DNA from: Chloroflexota bacterium
GTDB lineage: Bacteria > Chloroflexota > Anaerolineae > Anaerolineales > UBA4823
Assembly: GCA_012516075.1 (NCBI GenBank)
Contig: JAAYXE010000129.1
Location: 1 to 35,934, forward strand
DNA length: 35,934 nt
Direction of reading: 5' to 3'
Shown: positions 14,779 to 22,756 of the stretch, piece by piece
Position numbering within the stretch: position 1 is the stretch's first letter
Layout of the letters: each line of letters starts with the position of its first letter
Notes under the pieces: generated by a model
What the model saw: only the letters and a program-made list of their open reading frames with translations
The model's database searches: none
Told to the model about the DNA's origin: nothing
Made by a program: the position numbers and the translations under genes

Positions 14779-16326
14779 TTGACGATCCCCCAGCCAGTTT
14801 CAAATAATATTTCTCGTAAGATTGCGGCGTTGATTCTGGTTGCGAACTTCTCTGGTGCGCTGATCATCTTTCTGTATTTCTCGGTTATCGAACCGCAGCC
14901 TGTCGGCGGCACAGTGGTCCGCTCGCTCGAAACCGGGGACATTCTGACCTTCGGGACCGCCGCTGTCGTGATCTTTGCAGGGGCAGTTACAATCATCAAC
15001 CGGCTGGGGCGGCCCATCCAGCGCTGGCAGCGGTTAATTGAGACCGGCACGCCCGCTTCGGAGCTGCCGTCGAAGGTTGCCCGTCTGGTACTGATCTGGC
15101 CGCTCATCAGTGCTTCACTCGTGGCCGCAGCCGGGCTGCTGGTGGCCATATTTTTCTCCATCCTGAGCGACAATCCGGGCAGCTTCGCTGGCATCGCCAT
15201 CAGCAGCGGCGTCACAACGACCATCGTTTACTTCGGCACCGACCTGATCTGGCGCCAGCAGGTCCCCACTTTTTTCCCCTCAGGGAATCTGAGCGCTGTA
15301 CCCGCCTTTCGATTATGGGTATGGCGGCGCCTGCTTCTGGCCTTCACCCCGATCGGCGTCCTTACACCGATCCTGCTCGTCATCCTGTCGCAGGTGCGCA
15401 CCCGCAGTTTGCTTGAGGCCGAGAACCCCGCGGCGATTCTGGACAATCTCATCATTGTGCAGTTATTCATCCTGGCAGTCGGCCTGGCTGCCGGTGTAAT
15501 CACGGCCGTACTCGCTGCCCGCGCCATTGTGGGGCCGCTGCAGGTTCTGCAAGAGGCGATGGGGCGTGTGGAAAAGAATGAGCTTAATACCAGAATTGTG
15601 GTGAACACCAACGACGAGCTGGGCTATCTGAGCGAGCGGTTTAACTCCATGACGGAAGGTTTGCGACAGGGGGAGAGATTACGGAAGCTGTTTGGCCTTT
15701 ACGTCAGTCCTGAAGTGGCTCAAGCAGCCGTAGAAACCGGGGCCGGGTTGGGCGGCATGCTGGTCAACTGCTCGGTGATGTTCTCCGATATCCGTGACTT
15801 CACAACGCTCACCGAACAAATGCCGCCCGGGCAGCTGGTTGAACTGATTAACCGCTACATGACCGCCATGGTGTCCGTTATCGTCGATCACGGGGGTGTG
15901 GTCACGCGCTTTGGAGGAGACTCGATCCTGGCGGTCTTTGGCACGCCCCTCAATCCCATGCGCGATCATGCAGATCGCGCGGTGAGGACGGCCTTAGGGA
16001 TGCGCCGGGCACTGGCAGCTTTGAATCAGGAGGAAACCACCGCCCGCCTGCCAGCCCTCGAGTCAGGGATTGGCATCGCCACTGGGCCAGTCATCGCCGG
16101 CAATGTTGGCGGCAAAGAGCGTATCGAATATACGGTAATGGGGGATGCCGCTAATCTGGCAGCCAGGCTGGAGGATATGACCAGGGATACCGGCTTTCCC
16201 ATTCTGGTTAGCGACGAAACCTATCAGGCGCTCAGGGAGGCCCCAGGCGTGGACACCTGGCCGCTGACGGACGTTCAGATCAAGGGAAAGCGAGACAGGG
16301 TAACCGTTTATGCTTTATCCGGTTAA
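14779..16326 (+). CDS. Membrane-bound class III adenylate cyclase with HAMP domain
   Basis: A 515-residue enzyme that should make cyclic AMP from ATP. Residues 1-245 hold about six membrane helices (e.g. 14-35, 54-74, 103-128, 185-204, 226-248); a HAMP linker covers about 245-297 and the cyclase domain about 325-510. Catalytic residues are intact: metal-binding D337 (FSDIRDFT) and D381 (GGDSI), adenine-selecting K446, and D456/N459/R463 in GDAANLAARLE. The start is the TTG at 14779 with GAGG 9 bases upstream; the next in-frame ATG is deep in the HAMP region. There is no large periplasmic sensor, so the membrane domain itself may sense. Hairpin repeats follow. Confidence 0.92.
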   Translation: MTIPQPVSNNISRKIAALILVANFSGALIIFLYFSVIEPQPVGGTVVRSLETGDILTFGTAAVVIFAGAVTIINRLGRPIQRWQRLIETGTPASELPSKVARLVLIWPLISASLVAAAGLLVAIFFSILSDNPGSFAGIAISSGVTTTIVYFGTDLIWRQQVPTFFPSGNLSAVPAFRLWVWRRLLLAFTPIGVLTPILLVILSQVRTRSLLEAENPAAILDNLIIVQLFILAVGLAAGVITAVLAARAIVGPLQVLQEAMGRVEKNELNTRIVVNTNDELGYLSERFNSMTEGLRQGERLRKLFGLYVSPEVAQAAVETGAGLGGMLVNCSVMFSDIRDFTTLTEQMPPGQLVELINRYMTAMVSVIVDHGGVVTRFGGDSILAVFGTPLNPMRDHADRAVRTALGMRRALAALNQEETTARLPALESGIGIATGPVIAGNVGGKERIEYTVMGDAANLAARLEDMTRDTGFPILVSDETYQALREAPGVDTWPLTDVQIKGKRDRVTVYALSG

Positions 16327-16412
16327 ACGGATACGGCGGCTTAAATATCTGAACCCTCTAGAACTCGTTCGTTTGGTCTGGCCCCCGGCTCATCCGGGTC
16401 ACCTCTGGCTCT

Positions 16413-16707
16413 GGCATCTAAAGGTGCACCTGGAAAACATAACCCGGCGAAGGCCGGGTTTCGTGCTCTTCGGAGAAGCGGCTTCAGCCGCCAGGCTCAT
16501 CCAAAAAACCTGTGCACCGGGCATCTAAAGATGCATCTGCATAGAGAACAAAGCCCCACCTTCGTGGGGCTCACTGCCGTTGTGGGAAACGATCTCTGTT
16601 TTTTTCAGGGTTAACTGTAGCGCTCTATATACATAAGCCTCTATGGAAAATCAAAAACCCGGCGAAGGCCGGGTTTTGTGCTCTTTGGAGCTGCGGCTTC
16701 AGCCGCA
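16413..16707 (+). repeat. Modular hairpin array downstream of the cyclase
   Basis: Alternating blocks: GGCATCTAAAGGTGCACCTGG (start 16413) and its variant at 16520; AACCCGGC-GAAG-GCCGGGTT at 16441-16460 and again at 16654-16677; AGCCCCAC/GTGGGGCT at 16552-16571; GCGGCTTCAGCCGC at 16478-16491 and again at 16692-16707. The segments 16441-16495 and 16656-16710 are near-identical direct repeats. The rest of 16327-16756 shows no gene. The 16654-16677 hairpin ends in TTTT and could act as a weak plus-strand terminator. Confidence 0.7.
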
Positions 16708-16756
16708 CCAGGTACGTTATGGATTGGGGTAACTTAAAGCGAGCTTGCCGCAGGGA

Positions 16757-17251
16757 TTATTCGCAGCCGATCTGGTGGAAGATGGCGCGCACCTGAGCCG
16801 GTGTGAAAGCGTGGGTGAAGACGGTGATGCGGTCTCCCTCCAGCGACCAGATGCAGCGGTATTGAAAGATGTGATTCTTCCAGCACACTTCTCGGGTGCG
16901 GGCCAGGTCCAGCTTGTTGATAGGGAAGCGCACGCGCTCACCGCGCCCGTTCGCGGGGCCTTCGATCAATCTGGGGGTGATATGGATCGAAAGGTCGTCG
17001 ACGATATCGCGGGTGTTGATGTAGGAGGAGAGGGTGAACACCGCCAGGAAGGAGAGCGAGCTCAAAAGCCCCAGCCAGGGCGTGTACGCGGAGCCGAGCA
17101 GCTCCGGCACAAAAGTCACCACCAGCGCCAGGGCGAGCTGGTAGGCGGCGAACATCACGAGCACGCGCAGCGAGAGGAAGCGCCACTGCGAGGGCTTGAA
17201 GGTCATTTTGTTGTAGGCAGGATTCGAGACAGAGGGAGACTGGAAGGTCAT
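16757..17251 (-). CDS. Membrane protein with YcxB-like C-terminal domain
   Basis: A 164-residue protein. Two hydrophobic helices lie at about 26-50 and 57-78 and are followed by a soluble beta-rich region (SIHITPRLIEGPA, VRFPINKLDL, ITVFTHAFTPAQVRAIF) that resembles the YcxB-like/PH-like domain of small membrane proteins; the match is by pattern only. The start is the ATG at 17251, giving a sensible N-terminus after a GAGAGGT site; a GTG eleven codons upstream is possible but has no ribosome site. Function unknown. Flanked by repeat-rich DNA on both sides. Confidence 0.72.
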   Translation of the reverse strand: MTFQSPSVSNPAYNKMTFKPSQWRFLSLRVLVMFAAYQLALALVVTFVPELLGSAYTPWLGLLSSLSFLAVFTLSSYINTRDIVDDLSIHITPRLIEGPANGRGERVRFPINKLDLARTREVCWKNHIFQYRCIWSLEGDRITVFTHAFTPAQVRAIFHQIGCE

Positions 17252-17714
17252 AATGTATTTACCTCTCAGGAGATACCGGATCACTGGGAAATCGCCATTT
17301 GAAGGCCGATTTTATCACCTTCTGGGTTGTGTGGTTTGATGCCTAACACAATCGTTGGGGCAAGGGAGGAGGTGGTAGTCCAGGCGGTGGGCACGAGGCG
17401 CGGGGGTAAGCGTGCGCTGCAAGAAGGCTTGTGGGTAAGCAGAAGTGCTGTTGGTGCTGTGTAAATGTGCCCATATTCGTTAATGGATAAATTTTTCGAA
17501 GGGGGTAGGGGCATGGCTGTCGATTGGAGATGGTATTTTATCCAGGGGAGGATTTTCGTACGGGGATCGTTTGTGCTACGTCTGGAACAGCCATGCCCAT
17601 TTATGGGAGAGGTTATGAACGGCCCAGACAGTGGGCACAGCGCTCGCAGCAGGAAAAAACGTTGATCAACCAGATGTGTGGTTCAGACAACACAGCTGTG
17701 CACCATTATTTAAT

Positions 17715-17825
17715 TGTGCAATAAAATTTGCTGTTAGGGCACGGCGTTGCGCCGAGAGCCGGATTTCTTCTTTCGGGAGACTGTCAAGACCTTGCCGCTG
17801 CTGCTCTATGCGCGCCGTGCCCCAG
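17715..17825. repeat. GGGCACGGCG inverted-repeat element, copy 1
   Basis: GGGCACGGCG (17737-17746) and CGCCGTGCCC (17813-17822) form the ends. The left flank (TTTGCTGT.AGGGCACGGCG.TGCG.CGAGAGCCGG) is nearly identical to the element at 30530-30640, and the interior (CTGCTG.TC.., TGCGCGCCGTGCCCC) matches as well. It has no coding capacity. Confidence 0.7.
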
Positions 17826-17877
17826 ATCTCGTGGGGGACAGTGTCCCCTGTACGGGTACTGTAATCCCGGCTAGAAC

Positions 17878-18232
17878 TCCCTTGGGCGACCCCCTCCCTG
17901 ACCCTCTCACAAGGGTAGGTTTTTAACTCATTATGCTTTTCTGACATCCGGAGCGGCAGTCAAAGATCGACTGCCCGGCACCCGGGCATCCGGGGCGGAA
18001 TGCTTTGCTGCTCGGTCGAAGGGCGCCTGGGTGCCGGGTAATTTGCCCGCAGGCCGCTTCGAGCAAGCATGCGTAGCATGCCGCTTCGCGCGCCTGCGGG
18101 CGGAAGTTCGTGTCACAATGCTCTATAGCATATCGCAAGAACAGGAATCATTCTCTGATCCCGACATTAAAAAGCCTACTCCTGTGAGCTCCCTGACCAT
18201 CCCCCGTTCGCGCGCTCACAGGTGAGGGGACA
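17878..18232. repeat. Composite hairpin repeat, copy B
   Basis: It has the same four-part order as copy A at 1225-1545: the CCCTC..AAGGGTAGGTTTTTAA block (17899-17927); a stem CCCGGCACCC.. (17974-17991) with ..GGGTGCCGGG (18021-18038); GCCCGCAGGC (18045-18054) with GCCTGCGGGC (18092-18101) followed by GGAAGT; and CTGTGAG (18182-18188) with CTCACAG (18215-18221). Stem sequences differ from copy A but pairing is kept. Confidence 0.6.
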
Positions 18233-18277
18233 GTCGCCGGCAGTGTGAAAAACCTGCAGACGCAGAAAGTCCACCAG

Positions 18278-18529
18278 CTAGGACAGCAGCATGATCAACC
18301 CGGCGCACGAACCGGCGACCAGGAGGATCAACAGGATAAAAGCAACCAGTATGCAGCCGTCCTGCCGGGTGCGCTGCACAGCGCTGCCCCACACATTAAT
18401 GTCGGATGGATCCGTGTTCTCGCTGCTGTACCTGACCTTCGCCCTGCTGCTGCGCTTTACATTCTGGCCACAGGACTGGCAGACTACCTGGTCTTCCTGG
18501 AGTTCGATCCCACAGGTTGGACAGATCAT
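18278..18529 (-). CDS. Zinc-ribbon membrane-anchored small protein
   Basis: An 83-residue protein with an N-terminal zinc ribbon (C3-P-T-C6-G and C17-Q-S-C20-G), a polar linker and one C-terminal membrane helix (about 58-82). The ribbon should sit in the cytoplasm with the tail anchored in the membrane. The ATG follows AAGGA 7 bases upstream. Proteins of this layout are common and mostly uncharacterised; the ribbon may mediate protein contacts. Confidence 0.8.
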   Translation of the reverse strand: MICPTCGIELQEDQVVCQSCGQNVKRSSRAKVRYSSENTDPSDINVWGSAVQRTRQDGCILVAFILLILLVAGSCAGLIMLLS

Positions 18530-18623
18530 TTCGCATCCTTGCTACAGCGGCGCGCCACCAGATGACCTGGCGGGCCCTGTCAGATCCGGTCGACTGCTGT
18601 CTGCTCTGACGGAAGAAAAGGAT

Positions 18624-18944
18624 CTAGTCCCCCTCTTTAGAAAGGCGAATACTGACATCTTTCGGCAGAGCAAGGTGAGCCTCGACTTCAATGGCTTTGA
18701 TGATCCCGACCGGCACCGGGCAGGCAGCGTGGGTGCAGTGTTTCAGGCCCATCTGCAGGGTCAGCGGGATGCTGCGCCGGGCGGAAATTTCCTGATACGG
18801 GTCGACGAGTGTCAGTTCAGACGCCAGCTTCTGGATGGCGTTACACCCGCCTTCTATGGTTACCCTGCATTTCTCGCCCTCCATGCGGGTGGTCACAATG
18901 GTCGTGAAGCCGCATATACCGGCAAAGATTTCTGCTCGTGCCAA
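18624..18944 (-). CDS. Conserved Cys-containing protein (resembles DUF6951)
   Basis: A 106-residue soluble protein. Residues I10-C-G-F-T-T near the N-terminus, E-G-G-C-N near the middle and T-H-A-A-C-P-V-P (71-78) with LALPKDV near the end form a spaced set of cysteines and histidine. This pattern resembles a small family often found in anaerobes (DUF6951, from memory), whose function is unknown; the cysteines could bind a metal. The start is a TTG at 18944 preceded by an exceptionally strong AAGGAGG site five bases upstream. Only ~95 bases separate it from the zinc-ribbon gene, which is co-directional. Confidence 0.7.
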   Translation of the reverse strand: MARAEIFAGICGFTTIVTTRMEGEKCRVTIEGGCNAIQKLASELTLVDPYQEISARRSIPLTLQMGLKHCTHAACPVPVGIIKAIEVEAHLALPKDVSIRLSKEGD

Positions 18945-19060
18945 TATCTCCTCCTTAGATACTGCTGTCTGTTAAAACGCAGGCTGCCCGCGTTCATTAC
19001 ATAAATTACACAATCTGTGCCATCGGATTCAATTGTAATGCCGGCAATCAAAAATGTTGA

Positions 19061-20086
19061 TTACAGGACGATCACTTTCGCCCCGCGGATGCGGCGGGTT
19101 TTCAACTCGACCAGGGCCTGATTGGCCTGCTCCAGCGTGTAGGTCTGCACCTCGGGGATGAGCGGGATTCGGGCGGCGAGCTGCAGGAACTCTTCCACAT
19201 CCCGGCGGGTGATGTTGGCCACGCTCTTGATTTCCTTCTCCATCCAGAGATGCTGCGAGTAATCCAGGTTCAGCAGGTAGTCCTGATCTGCCGTCTCTTT
19301 GCGGATGGCGTTGATGACCAGGCGCCCGCCCGGCGCGAGGCTGCGCAGCCCTTCGACGACCGGCTTCCACGCCGGAGTGGTGTCGATCACGGCGTTCAGG
19401 GGCTGGGGCGGTGTGTCCGCCGTGCCGCCGGCCCAGTCGGCGCCCAGCTCGCGCGCAAAGGTCTGCTCCGGCTCGCTGCGCGTGAAGACGTAAACCGGCG
19501 AGTTGGGATACAGATAGCGGGCCATTTTCAGCACCTGGTGCCCGGAGGCGCCGAAACCGGTCAGCCCCAGGCGGTCGCCGTCGCGCAGGTTGGCCAGGCG
19601 CAGCGAGCGGTAGCCGATCGCCCCGGCGCACAGCAGCGGCGCGGCCTGCGCGTCCGAGAAGCGCTCCGGGATCGGATAGACAAACCGGGCAGGCACGGCT
19701 GTGTATTCGGCATAGCCGCCGTGCGCATCACGGCCGGTGGCGCGGAACTGTGGGCACAGGTTTTCGTTTCCGCTGCGGCAGTATTCGCAGCGCCCGCAGG
19801 CCGAGAAAATCCAGGCCACGCCCACCCGGTCGCCGGGCTGTACCTGCGTCACGCCGGAGCCGGCCTCGACCACCGTGCCGACGATCTGGTGGCCTGGAAC
19901 GATCGGGAGCTGTAGGGGCGGGGTGCGTCCCTCGATTTCATCCAGCTCGGTGTGGCACACACCGCAGGCGGTTACGCGGATTAATACCTCGTTTTCAGTA
20001 ATTTCAGGCCGGGGCAGGTCGACCAGTTCCAGCGGCCGGGAACCTTCTGTAACCGGCCCCAGGCGGGAGATCACCATCGCTTTCAC
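19061..20086 (-). CDS. Zinc-dependent alcohol dehydrogenase
   Basis: A 341-residue medium-chain dehydrogenase that oxidises alcohols or reduces aldehydes with NAD(P). Catalytic zinc ligands: C44 (CGVCHTE), H66 (PGHQ; most relatives have GHE) and C153. Structural zinc ligands: C97, C100, C103 and C111. The nucleotide fold has G-F-G-A-S-G (178-182). The pattern is that of the AdhA-like branch of the family. The start is a GTG at 20086 with AAGGAAG about 10 bases upstream; an ATG three codons later is possible. A short gap separates it from the phosphoesterase-like gene upstream. Physiological substrate unknown. Confidence 0.92.
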   Translation of the reverse strand: MKAMVISRLGPVTEGSRPLELVDLPRPEITENEVLIRVTACGVCHTELDEIEGRTPPLQLPIVPGHQIVGTVVEAGSGVTQVQPGDRVGVAWIFSACGRCEYCRSGNENLCPQFRATGRDAHGGYAEYTAVPARFVYPIPERFSDAQAAPLLCAGAIGYRSLRLANLRDGDRLGLTGFGASGHQVLKMARYLYPNSPVYVFTRSEPEQTFARELGADWAGGTADTPPQPLNAVIDTTPAWKPVVEGLRSLAPGGRLVINAIRKETADQDYLLNLDYSQHLWMEKEIKSVANITRRDVEEFLQLAARIPLIPEVQTYTLEQANQALVELKTRRIRGAKVIVL

Positions 20087-20155
20087 GTACAGGTCTTCCT
20101 TTCCATTCCAGAGAATCCATTCCAGAGAAGTGGTCAGCTGACATGCTGCAGCGGT

Positions 20156-20926
20156 TTAGATGTCCGGGAAGCGGTGCAGGAACCCCGGGCCTCCGGCACC
20201 CAGACCGCCGTCCAGGTTGACGCACAGGCCGCCGGCGTAGATGCGCGGGCCGGTCACACTTTCAGGGGGCTGTCCGGTCTGGAGATGGATGGGGGTGTGG
20301 CCGTGGACGAGCTGGTCCCCGCCGAAGCGCAGCAGGAAACCACGCGCTCGCTCGATGCCGTCCGGCCCGTTGTAGGCATTTCGCTGCCCGAACTGCTCCA
20401 CCAGGCGTTCGAGCGCCGGATCACGGGGAGAGCGCAGCAGGCGGGCGATGGCAGCGTTGACTTCGTCTGTGTCGCTGCCGTATTCTGTGTAAAAAAGGGC
20501 GTCGGCGTGCACCCAGAGACGCCCACCGGCGTGCTCCATGGCCGGCAAATTGACCAGCCAGGCAGTGCGCGCTGCGGTGAAGAGTTCCAGATCCGCTTCC
20601 CGGCCGCCGCAGCGCGTCCAGATCGAACGCAGGGGGCTGCTGGCAGGTACTGCTGCGAGCAGGAGCACCTCCTGCTCGCCCAGCAGGCAAACGACCTTTC
20701 CGCCGCTGGCAGCGGCCTGCCCCTGCAGGCGGATCACATGATCCAGCACGGCCAGGCTGCCCGGGATGGCCTGTGGGCGGCAGTCCAGCAGACCGCCGGT
20801 CAGCCAGAGCTGCGCGTCCGCGCCCGTCCAGCTGCCCTGCGCGTCGACCAGCAGGCGTGAGCGCAGCAGGTGCAGGAAAGTATCATACTGACCATGGATG
20901 TCGCCAGCGGCGAACAGGGCGGGCAT
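20156..20926 (-). CDS. Metallophosphoesterase-like protein with eroded active site
   Basis: A 256-residue protein of the PPP-type calcineurin-like fold. The first motif G8-D-I-H11-G and the last H208-G-H210-T-P are intact, but the two central metal motifs are not: GDxxDRG reads G44-G-L-L-D-C-R, so the bridging Asp is Gly and Arg is Cys; GNHE reads G83-E-Q-E, so both Asn and His are lost. H140 (VHAD) remains. With several dinuclear-site ligands missing it is probably inactive as a phosphatase or uses one metal. The start is the ATG at 20926, just before the fold begins; the frame is open upstream into the preceding gene. It lies 64 bases after the TPR/acidic protein gene. Confidence 0.82.
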   Translation of the reverse strand: MPALFAAGDIHGQYDTFLHLLRSRLLVDAQGSWTGADAQLWLTGGLLDCRPQAIPGSLAVLDHVIRLQGQAAASGGKVVCLLGEQEVLLLAAVPASSPLRSIWTRCGGREADLELFTAARTAWLVNLPAMEHAGGRLWVHADALFYTEYGSDTDEVNAAIARLLRSPRDPALERLVEQFGQRNAYNGPDGIERARGFLLRFGGDQLVHGHTPIHLQTGQPPESVTGPRIYAGGLCVNLDGGLGAGGPGFLHRFPDI

Positions 20927-20990
20927 CGGAAAAAGCTGTCCGGGCGCTGTCAGTGCCGGGACTGCGGTGGCAGGCAGCGCCCGCGCGAGA

Positions 20991-21905
20991 TTACTGCGGC
21001 AGCAAACCGAACAGGCGGTCGAAGGGGGGCGGCACTTCTCCGCCGGGGAAGAGCAGCGGAAGCTCGTTGTTGATGAAAATATAGGCACCAACAGCCAGAA
21101 CGATCAACAGGAGCAGCGCGGCCGCCAGGCAGCCCAGGATGGCCGTTCCACGCCGCGGCCCGCTTTTCTTCTGGGGTGCAGGAGGCTGCTTCCGCTCCGC
21201 TTCAGGCTGTTCCGGAAGCCCGGCAGCGGCGGGCGCCTGCTCCTCCGGCTCATCGTATACACCTGCGGTGCCGGCAGCGGCTTCGGTGGTTGAGAATGTA
21301 ACTGGCGGCAGCTCCTCGGTTTCGTCTTCCTCTTCCAGATGCTGCGGTTCAAGTTCGGGTTCCGCCAGGTCTTCATCCAGGTTTAAACCCACGAAGGGCG
21401 GCACATAGACGCTCTCTTCGCCTGAAAATGCTCCCCAGGTTTCCGTCTCGTCGTCCCCTTCCACGAAGACCGGCGTCTGAGGCTGTGCATCCTCGAAAGC
21501 CTGCTCCTCCTGCGGCGCATCCTCCGCGGCGGCGTCCACAGCAGCGGCGGGCACTTCCAGCGATGGGTCGCTGAGCACCTGGTCGAGATCTGCATCCTCT
21601 TCCTCTACGCTGGACAGGCGCCTCAGGCGCGAGCCGGGCGGGCCGGCTGTCTCGCTCGAGCTGGCCACCAGTTCATCCAGCTTGCGGCGGGCGTCATGGT
21701 TCTGAGGATTGATCCGCAGGACCTGGCGGTAGGCGTAGATCCGCTGCTCGCGGGTTTCGAGGGCCATGCCGAGCAGGAACCAGGCCTGCTCATCGTCGAT
21801 GTTTTCCTGCACCAGGCGGCTCAGGATCGGCCGGGCCTGGTGCGCCCGTCCGGCCTGGATCATCACACTGGCTCGTAGCAGATCGTTCTGGTAGTTGTCA
21901 CTCAT
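20991..21905 (-). CDS. TPR-containing, acidic, C-terminally membrane-anchored protein
   Basis: A 304-residue protein. Residues 1-82 form about two tetratricopeptide-like helical repeats (ASVMIQAGRAHQARPIL, AWFLLGMALETR..YRQVLRINP). Residues 85-245 are low-complexity, Glu/Asp/Pro/Ala-rich and surely disordered. A basic stop (KKSGPRRG) and one hydrophobic helix (about 255-277) follow, ending in a short tail. The TPR should therefore face the cytoplasm on a long acidic tether. No enzymatic motif. It is the first gene of a pair with the eroded phosphoesterase. Specific function unknown. Confidence 0.8.
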   Translation of the reverse strand: MSDNYQNDLLRASVMIQAGRAHQARPILSRLVQENIDDEQAWFLLGMALETREQRIYAYRQVLRINPQNHDARRKLDELVASSSETAGPPGSRLRRLSSVEEEDADLDQVLSDPSLEVPAAAVDAAAEDAPQEEQAFEDAQPQTPVFVEGDDETETWGAFSGEESVYVPPFVGLNLDEDLAEPELEPQHLEEEDETEELPPVTFSTTEAAAGTAGVYDEPEEQAPAAAGLPEQPEAERKQPPAPQKKSGPRRGTAILGCLAAALLLLIVLAVGAYIFINNELPLLFPGGEVPPPFDRLFGLLPQ

Positions 21906-22158
21906 CGCATTCTTCTCGCTCGCATTCTTTCGGATTGACGATTATTGCAATGAAAAACCCCCCGGCTTTTGCGCTGCTGCCTGCGCGTTTGACCGGCTTC
22001 AACAGAGGCCTGCGTACGCATCCTTCACCGGTGGGTGGTTCTGGCTGGGGGTAGGTCATGGGGTTGGATTTCCTGAGCTCAGAGATCTCGGGCTGCAGAG
22101 AATAACCGCTGACCTAATTGTATATCAATTTCGGGTTAAGAGGGGAACAGAAATGGTA

Positions 22159-22728
22159 TCAGCCGGCCGCCTGTCGCAGTGCAGCGAACAGGCGGACCAG
22201 GTCGGGGACCTGATAGTGCGCATTCAGACCGCTGGGGTTGGGAAGCACCCACACCGCTGCCCCGCCGACGCGCTCCGCCTGCAGGCCCAGAGCAGCCTGC
22301 GGGTGTTTGAAGGCTCTGCGGTAAGCGCTGATGCCCAGTACGGCCAGGAACTGAGGGCTGTTTTGCTCCACTTTACGAATCAAATCCTCCCCACCCTGCA
22401 GGAGTTCCTCATAGGAGAGTTCACTGGCGGCTGCGGTCGCCCGGGGGACGATGTTGGTGAGCCCCAGGCCGTATTCCAGCAGTTCCCCATCCTCCCAGGG
22501 CTGCAACTGCCGGGGAGTGAAGCCGGACCGGTGCAGGGCTGGCCAGAAGCGGTTGCCCGGCCGGGCAAAATGGTGCCCCACAGCTGCCGAGTACAGGCTG
22601 GGGTTGATGCCGCAGAACAGCACCTTCAGGCCGGGTGCGATCACATCGGGAACACGGCCTCCCGCAGCAGCCTGGATCTCCTCACGGGTGGGCCTGCGCT
22701 GGGGATAGCCGTTCACCGGTCCTGGCAC
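22159..22728 (-). CDS. mug: G/U mismatch-specific DNA glycosylase
   Basis: A 189-residue enzyme of the uracil-DNA glycosylase superfamily, Mug/TDG branch, which removes uracil or ethenocytosine opposite guanine. Motif 1 is G40-I-N-P-S with N42 as the catalytic Asn, followed by HHFARPGNRFWPAL; the second motif is L-P-N-P-S-G-L-N. The start is a GTG at 22728 with GGAGAG immediately upstream, which is tight spacing; no better start is seen. It follows the glycosyltransferase gene by 28 bases, so it is probably co-transcribed without a functional link. Confidence 0.92.
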   Translation of the reverse strand: MPGPVNGYPQRRPTREEIQAAAGGRVPDVIAPGLKVLFCGINPSLYSAAVGHHFARPGNRFWPALHRSGFTPRQLQPWEDGELLEYGLGLTNIVPRATAAASELSYEELLQGGEDLIRKVEQNSPQFLAVLGISAYRRAFKHPQAALGLQAERVGGAAVWVLPNPSGLNAHYQVPDLVRLFAALRQAAG

Positions 22729-22756
22729 CTCTCCGCTGTGCGGTTCATCAATGCCC

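Larger units (their letters stand above)
17252..18277. other. Kilobase without genes, repeat-rich
   Basis: No frame here looks like a protein. The stretch holds a 12-base inverted repeat (GGGCATGGCTGT 17509-17520 and ACAGCCATGCCC 17587-17598), a GGGCACGGCG hairpin element (17715-17825) and copy B of the composite hairpin repeat (17878-18232). Positions 17285-17500 show nothing I can name. Confidence 0.7.

Noticed and set aside
18291..19004. 237-codon plus-strand frame
   Set aside because: Antisense to the zinc-ribbon and Cys-containing genes, both of which have good ribosome sites and conserved motifs.
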